Below, piece after piece: positions 50,147 to 57,646 of a stretch of DNA of 64,000 nt. How positions within the stretch are numbered: position 1 is the stretch's first letter; every line of letters begins with the position of its first letter. Source of the stretch: an uncultured Clostridia bacterium (lineage in GTDB: Bacteria > Bacillota > Clostridia > Lachnospirales > Anaerotignaceae); contig CAJUJJ010000004.1 in assembly GCA_910586765.1 (NCBI GenBank), forward strand, positions 56,282 to 120,281, read 5' to 3'. Under the pieces are notes generated by a model that was not told the DNA's origin, did no database searches, and saw nothing but the letters and a program-made list of their open reading frames with translations. The position numbers and the translations under genes are program-made.

Positions 50147-50189
50147 AGCAAAATTACTATAATGTTGCTGTAGGAGGCGTAACAAAAGT

Positions 50190-50222
50190 AAGGCTGTCAA
50201 GTTATTTGACAGCCTTATTGTA
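50190..50222. terminator. Bidirectional terminator
   Basis: Arms AAGGCTGTCAA and TTGACAGCCTT around GTTAT; between the 86-residue gene and the macrodomain gene. Confidence 0.85.
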
Positions 50223-50225
50223 TTG

Positions 50226-50744
50226 TTATTTTTTATAATTTTTAAGTGCTTTTTCATAAGTACGAAATGTAATTTCGTCAAAACAAACCATTTGTACTTT
50301 TTCAATGTCATTGTTATTTTCTAAAAATGTCATAATTTCTTTTACAGCAATTTCAGCTGCTTGTTCTACAGGATAACGATAAACGCCAGTGCTGATAGAT
50401 GGAAAAGAAATTGAAGTAATATCATATTCTTGAGCCAATTTTAAACTATTGCGGTAACAATTTGCTAAAAGTTCAGCTTCTCCTTTGTTGCCACCACGCC
50501 AAATAGGGCCAGGTGTATGTATTACATATTCTGCACGTAATTTATAACCAGAAGTAATTTTTGCCTCACCTGTAGGACAACCACCTAATGTTTCACATTC
50601 TAAAAGCAACTCTTTTCCAGCAGCTCTATGAATAGCACCATCTACACCACCACCACCTAAAAGAGATGTATTAGCTGCGTTTACAATCGCCTGTGTTTTT
50701 ACTCGCACAATATCCCCTTTTATGACAAAAAAACGTTCTGCCAT
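50226..50744 (-). CDS. Macrodomain protein (O-acetyl-ADP-ribose deacetylase, MacroD type)
   Basis: A 172-residue stand-alone macrodomain. FFVIKGDIVRVKTQAIVNAA and the ADP-ribose loop NAANTSLLGGGGVDGAIHR mark the MacroD/YmdB type; PTGEAKITSGYKL, HTPGPIWRGGNKGE and the phosphate loop SISTGVYRYPVEQAA follow. It removes ADP-ribose from acidic residues of proteins or hydrolyses O-acetyl-ADP-ribose. Cytoplasmic, full length, GGAGG ribosome site. No DarT, sirtuin or ADP-ribosyltransferase gene is adjacent, so no dedicated partner is visible. Confidence 0.93.
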   Translation of the reverse strand: MAERFFVIKGDIVRVKTQAIVNAANTSLLGGGGVDGAIHRAAGKELLLECETLGGCPTGEAKITSGYKLRAEYVIHTPGPIWRGGNKGEAELLANCYRNSLKLAQEYDITSISFPSISTGVYRYPVEQAAEIAVKEIMTFLENNNDIEKVQMVCFDEITFRTYEKALKNYKK

Positions 50745-51223
50745 GACATATCCCTCCTTTATTTTTTATTTTATCCCTTTTTCTGTTTTTCGTAAAGTAA
50801 ATTTTTAGAAAAACAGTTTTTTCCAAAAAAAATGAACATATATTACAAGACTTTTTTTGTTATAATGTATAAAATAATAAAAAGAGTAAATGTATTTGAT
50901 ATATTGTATTTATTTTCAATTTGATAGTACAGTGTTAATATCAAAAATGTATAATTCTTTCCTATTTGTACAATAATACCACAGATAAAAACATAAAATT
51001 GTAGCAAAACGAAATACAATTTTAAAACGTGCACGATTATGAGTACAATTTTTTATGTAAAATATACAATACAATGTTTTGTTTTTGTTCAAAATATAAA
51101 TTTGCTTTAAAGCGTTACGCTTTAAATTGCTAAATTAAAGTTTGACTTTAAAATAAAGGAGTAATAAAATAATAACATCATAAAATACAGAAATAATTAA
51201 AAAGTGTTTGAGGGAGGAAAATC
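50745..51223. other. 479-base region before the ABC transporter operon
   Basis: Extremely A+T-rich. It holds a perfect hairpin TTTAAAGCG-TTA-CGCTTTAAA (51106-51126) followed by a second weaker one (AAAGT-TTG-ACTTT, 51137-51149), and an isolated CGTGCACG. I searched for a T-box (AGGGTGG) because TrpX-type operons often carry one, and found none. Confidence 0.5.
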
Positions 51224-52273
51224 ATGAAGAAGGGAATTTTTAGAACAATTTGTTCTTTTACTGTAGCAACCGCTATGGTTTTAACCGCAACAGCTTGTAG
51301 TAGTAGCCAACCAGCAGAGCAACAAGGAGAGGAACAAACACAACAGCAGTCAGAAGATGGAGAACAGATTAAAATTGGAGTATTGCAGTTAATGGAGCAC
51401 GATGCTTTGGATAATGCAAGAAATGGATTTGTTGATGCTTTGGCAGAAGGTGGCTACGTAGATGGCGAAAAAATTGTAATTGATGTACAAAATGCACAAG
51501 GCGACCAGTCTAATTTAAAAACAATGAGCCAAAAATTTGTAAATGATAAAGAGGATTTGATACTTGCTATTGCAACACCAGCGGCACAGTCTGTTGCAGC
51601 AGAAACACAAGAAATTCCTATTTTGGCAACAGCAATTACAGATTATCCAGAAGCAGGGTTAGTATCTTCTAATGAAGAACCAAATGTAAATCTTTCTGGT
51701 ACAAGTGATAGAACACCTGTAAAAGAACAGTTTGCATTGTTAAAACAAATATTGCCTGATGTAAAAAAAGTAGGTATTATGTATAATTCTAGTGAAGCAA
51801 ATTCTGAAATACAAGCAAGGTCAGCAATAGAGGCTTGTGAAGAATTAGGACTTACTTATCAAGAAGGTACAGTAACAAATGTAAATGATATTCAACAAGT
51901 AGTACAGTCTATTGTAGGAGAAGTAGATGCTTTGTATATTCCAACAGATAATACATTTGCTTCTGCAATACCTTTGGTAGTTTCTATTACAGATGTGGAA
52001 AAAGTACCTCTAATCTGTGGCGAAAATGGTATGGTAAAAGGCGGCGGTTTAGCAACAGTAGGTATAGACTATTATAAACTTGGTGAGCAGACAGGTAAAA
52101 TGGCAATTCGTGTATTAGAAGGAGAAGATATTTCTAAAATGCCTGTGGAATTTCCAGATTCTACAGAAGTATGTATCAATTTAGATACAGCAGAAAAAAT
52201 CGGTGTGACAATACCACAAGAAATTATTGACAGTGCAGCAATCGTTATTAAAGATGGAGCTGTTGAAGAATAA
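51224..52273 (+). CDS. ABC transporter substrate-binding lipoprotein (TrpX-like)
   Basis: A 349-residue lipoprotein of the ABC_sub_bind (PF04392-type) family. The signal peptide ends in the lipobox TATAC with acylated C25, then a Glu/Gln-rich tether (AEQQGEEQTQQQSEDGEQ). The binding domain starts IKIGVLQLMEHDALDNARNG and shows DKEDLILAIATPAAQSVAAE, NLSGTSDRTPVKEQ and DALYIPTDNTF, the family pattern. Members bind tryptophan or other aromatic amino acids; the ligand here is inferred. It is followed by a terminator and then permease and ATPase genes, the TrpX-Y-Z order, allowing more binding protein than permease. Confidence 0.88.
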   Translation: MKKGIFRTICSFTVATAMVLTATACSSSQPAEQQGEEQTQQQSEDGEQIKIGVLQLMEHDALDNARNGFVDALAEGGYVDGEKIVIDVQNAQGDQSNLKTMSQKFVNDKEDLILAIATPAAQSVAAETQEIPILATAITDYPEAGLVSSNEEPNVNLSGTSDRTPVKEQFALLKQILPDVKKVGIMYNSSEANSEIQARSAIEACEELGLTYQEGTVTNVNDIQQVVQSIVGEVDALYIPTDNTFASAIPLVVSITDVEKVPLICGENGMVKGGGLATVGIDYYKLGEQTGKMAIRVLEGEDISKMPVEFPDSTEVCINLDTAEKIGVTIPQEIIDSAAIVIKDGAVEE

Positions 52274-52406
52274 ATTAACAATTTTATAGTTTTTCAAAAT
52301 TACAAATGGAAGTATTTTTCTTTTGAAATAAAGCTACTACAATCTCACTAGTTTTATACAGTGGGTAGTTTACAAAATTGCTTAGAGATAATTTAATTGA
52401 CAATTT

Positions 52407-52435
52407 GAGAGAGTGCTAAGAAGCACTCTCTTTCT
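52407..52435 (+). terminator. Intercistronic terminator after the binding-protein gene
   Basis: Arms GAGAGTGCT and AGCACTCTC around AAGA, then TTTCT. It lies within the operon and would lower permease transcription relative to the binding protein. Confidence 0.7.
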
Positions 52436-52458
52436 ATAATTTATAAATATAATATGGA

Positions 52459-53403
52459 ATGGGTGAAAGTATGACTTTAATTTCAATGGCATCTTTTTTA
52501 AGTGCTATTTCGCAAGGTTTATTGTGGTCTATATTGGCGATTGGTGTATATATTACATATCGTGTATTGGATTTTGCAGATTTAACGACAGAAGGTAGTT
52601 TTCCATTAGGAGCAGCAATAGCGGCACAATGTATTGTAAATGGAGGAAATCCTTTTACTGCAACAATGCTATCTTTTGTAGTAGGACTAGTTGCAGGATT
52701 TGTAACAGGAATATTACATACAAAATTAAAAATTCCTGGACTTCTTGCAGGTATATTGGTTATGACAGGTTTGTATTCTATCAATTTGAGAGTAATGGGA
52801 GGAAAAGCAAACTTACCTTTGCTCAAACAAACTACAATAATAACATCTGTTGTAGAATTTTTTAGCACAGAAGCAAACGCATTTTCTACAGCAAACGCAG
52901 TTATGTTAGTAGGTGTTGTATCTGTGGCAGTAGTAATATTTTTGTTATGGTTGATGTTTTCAACAGAGTTTGGATTTGCATTGAGAGCAACAGGAGATAA
53001 TCCACGTATGATAAGTGCATTAGGTGTAAATACAGATATTATGATTATATTAGGTTTGATGATTAGTAATGGTTTAATATCATTGTCAGGAGGGCTGATA
53101 GCACAATATAATGGTTATGCCGATGTAGGTATGGGTGTAGGTACGATTGTTATTGGATTGGCTTCTGTTATTATAGGAGAGGTTTTGTTAGGCAGAAGGG
53201 GTATGGCATGGTGTTTAACTTCTGTAGTAGTAGGTTCTATATTGTATCGTATTATTATTGCATTTGTATTGGCAAATAAATTGCAGCCAACAGACTTAAA
53301 ATTGTTCTCCTCTATTGTATTGGTAATTTGTCTGTCATTGCCAGCAGTAAAAGAATGGTATAGAGATTTTACAAATAGACGAAATCATAAAGCAGAAGCA
53401 TAA
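52459..53403 (+). CDS. ABC transporter permease (TrpY-like)
   Basis: A 314-residue integral membrane permease of the branched-chain/TrpXYZ type, with about eight helices. ISQGLLWSILAIGVYITYRV opens it; RVLDFADLTTEGSFPLGAAI and the cytoplasmic coupling loop with ATGDNPRMISALGVNTDIM match the family. It forms the membrane channel for the substrate delivered by the lipoprotein. The ATG at 52459 or, more likely, the next in-frame ATG at 52471 (behind GGGTGA) is the start; the difference is four residues. Overlap and spacing fit one operon with the ATPase gene, 12 bases downstream. Confidence 0.9.
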   Translation: MGESMTLISMASFLSAISQGLLWSILAIGVYITYRVLDFADLTTEGSFPLGAAIAAQCIVNGGNPFTATMLSFVVGLVAGFVTGILHTKLKIPGLLAGILVMTGLYSINLRVMGGKANLPLLKQTTIITSVVEFFSTEANAFSTANAVMLVGVVSVAVVIFLLWLMFSTEFGFALRATGDNPRMISALGVNTDIMIILGLMISNGLISLSGGLIAQYNGYADVGMGVGTIVIGLASVIIGEVLLGRRGMAWCLTSVVVGSILYRIIIAFVLANKLQPTDLKLFSSIVLVICLSLPAVKEWYRDFTNRRNHKAEA

Positions 53404-53415
53404 GGAGGTATAATT

Positions 53416-54210
53416 GTGTTAAAAGTAAATGGTATTAAAAAGACATTTTCTCCTGGTACAGTAAATGAAAAGCGTGCTATAAAAGAAATTACATTTCATT
53501 TAGAACCTTCTGATTTTATGACAGTAATAGGAGGAAATGGTGCAGGAAAATCTACTATGTTAAATGCTATAGCAGGTATATTTAAAGTAGATACAGGTAG
53601 TATTGTCATAAATGGTAGTGATGTTACAAAATTGCCAGAATATAAAAGAGCAATTCATATTGGACGTGTTTTTCAAGATACAAGAATGGGAACAGCTTCT
53701 GATATGACAATAGAAGAAAATATGGCTATGGCATTGCGTAGAGGTAAAAGTAGAGGTTTAAAAAGGGGTATTACAAAAGCGGAAAGGAGTTTGTTTAGAG
53801 AAAGACTTGAAATATTAGATTTAGGATTAGAAAACCGTATGACAGCAAAAACAGGTTTGCTTTCTGGAGGACAAAGACAGGCATTGACATTGCTTATGGC
53901 AACTATGACAAAACCAGAATTACTTTTGTTAGATGAGCATACAGCGGCATTAGACCCTAAAACAGCAAAAAAAGTATTGGAATTGACAAACCAGATTATT
54001 ACAGAAGATAAATTAACAGCATTGATGATAACACATAATATGCAAGATGCTATTAGATTGGGAAATCGTTTGATGATGCTTCATAAGGGTAGAGTGCTTA
54101 TTAATTTGCAAACAGAAGAAAAGAAAAATTTAAAAGTGGCTGATTTGCTGAAAATGTTTGAAAAAGCGAGCGGTACAGGTATGACAAATGATAAAATGCT
54201 TTTAGGATAA
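53416..54210 (+). CDS. ABC transporter ATP-binding protein (TrpZ-like)
   Basis: A 264-residue nucleotide-binding subunit. Walker A is GGNGAGKSTMLNAIAG, the Q-loop follows in VFQDTRMG, the signature is LLSGGQRQALTLL (LSGGQ with Gln), Walker B is LLLLDEHTAALDP and the switch histidine is in LMITHNMQDA. It powers the permease 12 bases upstream. GTG start behind AGGAGG. A terminator at 54223-54250 ends the operon. Confidence 0.95.
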   Translation: MLKVNGIKKTFSPGTVNEKRAIKEITFHLEPSDFMTVIGGNGAGKSTMLNAIAGIFKVDTGSIVINGSDVTKLPEYKRAIHIGRVFQDTRMGTASDMTIEENMAMALRRGKSRGLKRGITKAERSLFRERLEILDLGLENRMTAKTGLLSGGQRQALTLLMATMTKPELLLLDEHTAALDPKTAKKVLELTNQIITEDKLTALMITHNMQDAIRLGNRLMMLHKGRVLINLQTEEKKNLKVADLLKMFEKASGTGMTNDKMLLG

Positions 54211-54222
54211 TAAAATGATAAA

Positions 54223-54250
54223 ATAGGACTTGAAAAATAGTCCTTTTTTT
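54223..54250 (+). terminator. Terminator of the ABC operon
   Basis: Arms AGGACT and AGTCCT around TGAAAAAT, followed by T7. Confidence 0.8.
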
Positions 54251-54289
54251 ATTTTAGTCAAAATTAGAAAAGTAGAAAGAGGAATAAAA

Positions 54290-54577
54290 ATGGCAGTAAA
54301 GTTTTTAATGGAGATAGGTTTTATATTTAAGAATGATACAAAATATAAAAGAATAGCAGGGGGAACAAATTTAAGTTATACAGATGATTTAAGTTGTTTA
54401 AATATTGTGAATAAAAATATAAAGATAAAAACAAAAAATGGCGATTTTATTTTTGAAGTAAAAAGTGTTGATATATTTTCGTCAATATCTGGATTTTTAA
54501 ATATTGGTCTAACTTTATATGATAGTATAGAATTTGATTTTGTTAATATTAGAGATAAAGTGTATATTATGTCATAA
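54290..54577 (+). CDS. 95-residue protein of unknown function
   Basis: Starts MAVKFLMEIGFIFKNDTKYK at 54290, where GAGGA precedes the ATG; a longer frame from 54230 runs through the ABC terminator and is rejected. The protein is strand-rich: NLSYTDDLSCLNIVNKNI, KIKTKNGDFIFEVKSVDIF and FLNIGLTLYDSIEFDFVNI. It could be a small OB-fold-like or beta-barrel domain, as in translation-elongation-like mini-proteins, but no motif proves that. It is followed by an MmcQ/YjbR gene after 57 bases. I do not recognise it. Confidence 0.55.
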   Translation: MAVKFLMEIGFIFKNDTKYKRIAGGTNLSYTDDLSCLNIVNKNIKIKTKNGDFIFEVKSVDIFSSISGFLNIGLTLYDSIEFDFVNIRDKVYIMS

Positions 54578-54634
54578 TAAATAATTTAGAATTTATATTT
54601 TGTAAATTAAAATGATAAAGGAGAGAATATTTTA

Positions 54635-55021
54635 ATGAATAGAGAAGAATTAGAAAAATATATTACAGAAAACTATAATGCAAATGCTGAATTTTTGTGG
54701 GCGAAGTATCCAGATTATGCAATATTTCGACATAATAGCAATAGAAAATGGTTTGCATTGATTATGACTATTTCAAAAGAAAAGTTAGGACTGCCAGAAT
54801 GTGATATGATAGATATTATGAATGTCAAATGTGAAACGATTATGATAAATTCTTTTAGAGCAGAAAAAGGAATTTATGCAGCATACCATATGAATAAGGC
54901 AAATTGGATTTCTGTTTTATTAGATGGTAGTGTAAGTGATGAAAAAGTAAAAATGCTAATAGATATGAGTTTTCGTTTAACAGCTCCAAAAATAAAAAAA
55001 GTGAAAATAAAAGACAAATAA
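54635..55021 (+). CDS. MmcQ/YjbR-family protein
   Basis: A 128-residue protein of the MmcQ/YjbR (CyaY-like fold) family. NREELEKYITENYNANAEFL, YPDYAIFRHNSNRKWFALIM, the conserved NVKCETIMINSFRAEKG segment and YHMNKANWISVLLDG match; the C-terminal helix KMLIDMSFRLTAPK is followed by a basic tail. The family is often annotated as DNA-binding on structural grounds; its cellular role is not settled. AAGGAGAG precedes the ATG. It stands among small unknown genes of plausible single transcription. Confidence 0.82.
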   Translation: MNREELEKYITENYNANAEFLWAKYPDYAIFRHNSNRKWFALIMTISKEKLGLPECDMIDIMNVKCETIMINSFRAEKGIYAAYHMNKANWISVLLDGSVSDEKVKMLIDMSFRLTAPKIKKVKIKDK

Positions 55022-55073
55022 AGTGAAATAAAAAATAATTTATAATAAAGAAAAGGGAGAAGGAAAGGCAAGT

Positions 55074-55286
55074 ATGGTGTTATTGTCAAAAGTAGAAATT
55101 GTTGATATGGTAGAAAGAATTAAAATTTTAAATCATTTAGGAAAAATAAAAGAAAGTGATAGTTTGCTGAAAGCTTTAGAAAATGGAGTAATTGACCCAT
55201 ATATTTCAGATTACATATATTATAGTGAAATGACAGCAGAAGAAATTGCAGATAAAGTATTGTCATATAAACCAATTTATTTATAA
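55074..55286 (+). CDS. 70-residue protein of unknown function
   Basis: A small, largely helical protein: VEIVDMVERIKILNHLGKIK, a short KESDSLLKALENGVIDPYIS helix pair and an acidic YSEMTAEEIADKVLSYKP end. It could be a small immunity or adaptor protein, but I see no toxin or regulator partner. GGGAGAAGG lies upstream of the ATG with uncertain spacing. The gene is complete and isolated, ending 92 bases before the permease gene. Not recognised. Confidence 0.5.
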   Translation: MVLLSKVEIVDMVERIKILNHLGKIKESDSLLKALENGVIDPYISDYIYYSEMTAEEIADKVLSYKPIYL

Positions 55287-55378
55287 TTTACACAATATTA
55301 ATTTTAATAATGAAAATTTGGATAAATAAAGAAATTGCAGGTAATACTATTAACAGTAAATCAAAAGGAGTTTTTGCA

Positions 55379-55735
55379 ATGGGTATTAAAAAAGGAAAAG
55401 CAATATTGATTGGTGCTGTAACAGGCTTTGCAAATGGTCTGTTTGGCTCAGGAGGAGGAACGATTGTTGTACCATGTATGGAAAGATTTTTGAATGTAGA
55501 AGAACATAAAGCACATGCCACTGCGATTGCAATTATATTGCCTTTGTCATTGCTTTCTATAGCATTTTATGTGTGGAAAACAGATGTATTGTGGAGTGTT
55601 GCGTTATGGGCATCATTAGGTGGTGTTGTAGGGGGATTTATAGGAGCAAAATTGCTTAGTAAAGTATCAGGAGTATGGCTGCATAGAATATTTGGTTTAT
55701 TTATGATTGCTGCAGCGATAAGAATGATAATATGA
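55379..55735 (+). CDS. TSUP (TauE/SafE) permease, first half-gene
   Basis: A 118-residue membrane protein with four hydrophobic helices, the N-terminal half of a TauE/SafE-family transporter: KAILIGAVTGFANGLFGSGG with the family GGGTIVVPC motif, then AHATAIAIILPLSLLSIAFY and a final IFGLFMIAAAIRMII. The family exports sulfite, sulfoacetate or similar anions. The start MGIKKGK at 55379 is set by AAAGGAG; the longer frame from 55310 has no ribosome site. Its stop overlaps the second half-gene by four bases (ATGA). The two halves probably pair in the membrane, as in other clostridial split TSUPs. Confidence 0.8.
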   Translation: MGIKKGKAILIGAVTGFANGLFGSGGGTIVVPCMERFLNVEEHKAHATAIAIILPLSLLSIAFYVWKTDVLWSVALWASLGGVVGGFIGAKLLSKVSGVWLHRIFGLFMIAAAIRMII

Positions 55736-56289
55736 TAGGAGTTATAACAGCAGGTGTGTTGGCTGGCATAATAAGTGGTATGGGAATTGGAGGAGGTACG
55801 ATATTAATACCAGCATTGCTTTTTTTGCAGGATATGAATCAACAACAGGCACAAGGTATTAATTTAATTTATTTTGTTCCAACAGCAGTGATTGCACTGA
55901 TTACACATATAAAAAATAAAAATGTTGAAGTAAAGGCAGTAAAATCTATTGTACTAACAGGATTGATAGGAGCAGCGGCAGGAGCATTTTTAGCAGTAAG
56001 AATGGACGCAACATTGTTAAGAAAGTTTTTTGGAGGATTTTTATTGCTTATGGGATTGTCAGAAGTATTTCATAAAAAGAAATGTGAAAATGAGGTAAAA
56101 GAAGGGAGCAAGCAGTATATGAATGAAATACAATTTGCGAATATAAAAGCAGAATTTCAAAAGGCAGATTTAGAGGGAAAAATAAGACTTTATGTTACAA
56201 CAGAAGGATTGAGTACACAACAATATAAAGAACTTTTGGGAATGTATCCTGTAGGAGAATTGGAAGAATTGGAGAAAGCATTGGGATAA
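55732..56289 (+). CDS. TSUP permease, second half-gene with extra C-terminal domain
   Basis: A 185-residue protein. Its first 125 residues form four helices with the matching half motif GIGGGTILIPALLF and GLIGAAAGAFLAVRMDAT, completing the split transporter. Residues 130-185 are a soluble helical tail (MNEIQFANIKAEFQKADLEG, then VTTEGLSTQQYKELLG and ELEELEKALG) not needed by TSUPs. An in-frame ATG at 56119 behind GGGAG could produce that tail alone as a 56-residue protein. Overlaps the first half-gene by four bases. Confidence 0.8.
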   Translation: MIGVITAGVLAGIISGMGIGGGTILIPALLFLQDMNQQQAQGINLIYFVPTAVIALITHIKNKNVEVKAVKSIVLTGLIGAAAGAFLAVRMDATLLRKFFGGFLLLMGLSEVFHKKKCENEVKEGSKQYMNEIQFANIKAEFQKADLEGKIRLYVTTEGLSTQQYKELLGMYPVGELEELEKALG

Positions 56290-56312
56290 AAGTGTTATTT
56301 TTTGAATGTTTA

Positions 56313-56337
56313 GGCGTGTCAAATAATTGACACGCTA
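56313..56337. repeat. Repeat copy 1
   Basis: 25 bases, palindromic core GCGTGTCAA-ATAA-TTGACACGC; identical to copy 2 at 56521-56545, 208 bases away. Confidence 0.85.
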
Positions 56338-56520
56338 AGTCGAAAACGAGTTTTCGACTTGTTTAAACAGAAGTATAAACAGCTTGTTCCATCGGCTTAA
56401 AAGCCTTGAAACTCGCTGTTTTCCTCAGGCGGGCAAAGCTCGCCTTGCGGATTAGAATGGGGAGTTGCACTCCCCAAACCCCTTGCTTTTTACGGCAAAA
56501 TGAAGTTTTTTGACAGACTG

Positions 56521-56545
56521 GGCGTGTCAAATAATTGACACGCTA
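56521..56545. repeat. Repeat copy 2
   Basis: Identical to copy 1 over 25 bases; followed by CACTCTTTTTATC, so it may also act as a terminator. Confidence 0.85.
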
Positions 56546-56650
56546 CACTCTTTTTATCTTAATAGTGCTGTATTTCTATAGAGTAATAAAAAAAATCGTT
56601 TTCATTTTTGTATTATCTGTTATAATATAGTAAAAGAAAGGAGTACAATA

Positions 56651-56959
56651 ATGAAATATATTGAGCATTTGTTTGTAGGTGGCAGTGTTCAGGATTTAGA
56701 TACCATTCTTTATAGTCTTAGTCGAGATATTACTGTTTTCCATTTATATTGTATTTGTCTGTTTTATAATGAAAAAAGAAACCATGTGGAGATTATGTCT
56801 AGTAAAGAAATTTGTAAAAAACGATATAAAAGTAAAAATTTTGAAGTAATTGGTGTAGCATATGGCAAAGCGGAAGCAATAGATTTGTTTTGCTATATTA
56901 TACAACAGGCAGTAGAAAAGGGGAGTAATCTACAAAAGGCGGAGGAATGGATTTTATGA
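56651..56959 (+). CDS. 102-residue protein of unknown function
   Basis: A small alpha/beta protein: YIEHLFVGGSVQDLDTILYS, YCICLFYNEKRNHVEIMSSK and a helical end YGKAEAIDLFCYIIQQAVE. It has several cysteines but no motif or signal peptide. AAAGGAGT lies before the ATG. Its stop overlaps the next gene start by four bases (ATGA at 56956), so it heads the DUF1461-ytfI-ytfJ-CARF operon. Not recognised; possibly a conserved neighbour of DUF1461 in this lineage. Confidence 0.6.
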   Translation: MKYIEHLFVGGSVQDLDTILYSLSRDITVFHLYCICLFYNEKRNHVEIMSSKEICKKRYKSKNFEVIGVAYGKAEAIDLFCYIIQQAVEKGSNLQKAEEWIL

Positions 56960-57645
56960 AAGTATTACATATTTTAGCAGGCATTTTTTGTGTTATATCA
57001 TTGCTTGTAGTAATATTAATTTCTTCTGTAGAGGTAGCAGTATATGGAGATATGGGATATTTTCAAAAAGAGTATCGCAAATATGATGTTATGAAAAATA
57101 TAAATATGGAAGAAAAAGAATTGCTTTTTGTAACAGAAGAAATGATGTCGTATTTGAAGGGAAAAAGAGATAATCTAAATGTAAAAGCAATGATTGATGG
57201 CAAAGAAAAAGAATTTTTTAATGAAAGAGAAATTGCTCATATGGAAGATGTAAGAGTTCTTTTTTGGGGAGGGCAATGGCTAAGAAGAATAGGAATTGTT
57301 GTATGTGCTATAACGACTGTTTTTTTAGTATTTCAAAATAAAAAAGTATTTTTATTAAAATGCTTGAGAAATGGTTTGATTTCTTTTATAGTTGTTACAG
57401 CAACATTAGCAGGCATTATAGCAACTAATTTTACAAAATATTTTATAATATTTCATAAAATATTTTTTTCAAATGATTTGTGGATATTAAATCCAAAAAC
57501 AGATAGATTGATAAACATAGTGCCAGAGCCCTTTTTTATAGATACTTCTATACGTATTGTAGTTATTTTTTTTGCTATTATTTTTTTTGTATGTATTGGT
57601 TGTAGTATTTTATTAAGAATTGGAATAAAAAAGACAGGAGTATAA
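56956..57645 (+). CDS. DUF1461 (TIGR01906) membrane protein
   Basis: A 229-residue integral membrane protein with five hydrophobic segments: an N-terminal signal-like helix (LHILAGIFCVISLLVVILIS), an outer loop with FNEREIAHMEDVRVLF, a central pair (IGIVVCAITTVFLVF and GLISFIVVTATLAGIIAT), then FHKIFFSNDLWILNPKTDRL and the closing IRIVVIFFAIIFFV. The last two motifs are the TIGR01906/DUF1461 hallmarks. The function of the family is unknown. The start is the second ATG (56956), ten bases after GGAGG; the first ATG overlaps that ribosome site. Confidence 0.85.
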   Translation: MKVLHILAGIFCVISLLVVILISSVEVAVYGDMGYFQKEYRKYDVMKNINMEEKELLFVTEEMMSYLKGKRDNLNVKAMIDGKEKEFFNEREIAHMEDVRVLFWGGQWLRRIGIVVCAITTVFLVFQNKKVFLLKCLRNGLISFIVVTATLAGIIATNFTKYFIIFHKIFFSNDLWILNPKTDRLINIVPEPFFIDTSIRIVVIFFAIIFFVCIGCSILLRIGIKKTGV

Positions 57646-57646
57646 T

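Larger units (their letters stand above)
56290..56650. other. 361-base hairpin-rich repeat island
   Basis: Clearly richer in G+C than its surroundings. Bounded by two identical 25-base copies of a palindrome (next entry), it contains at least four more perfect inverted repeats: AGTCGAAAAC/GTTTTCGACT (56338-56359), GGCTTAAAAGCC (56395-56406), GGCGGGC/GCTCGCC region (56428-56444) and GGGGAGT/ACTCCCC (56459-56475). It contains no credible open frame. Looks like a small interspersed element or structured RNA of the kind repeated in gut clostridial genomes. Confidence 0.55.

Noticed and set aside
50745..51223. T-box riboswitch before the TrpX-like operon
   Set aside because: I found neither the AGGGTGG antiterminator motif nor a specifier-loop layout.
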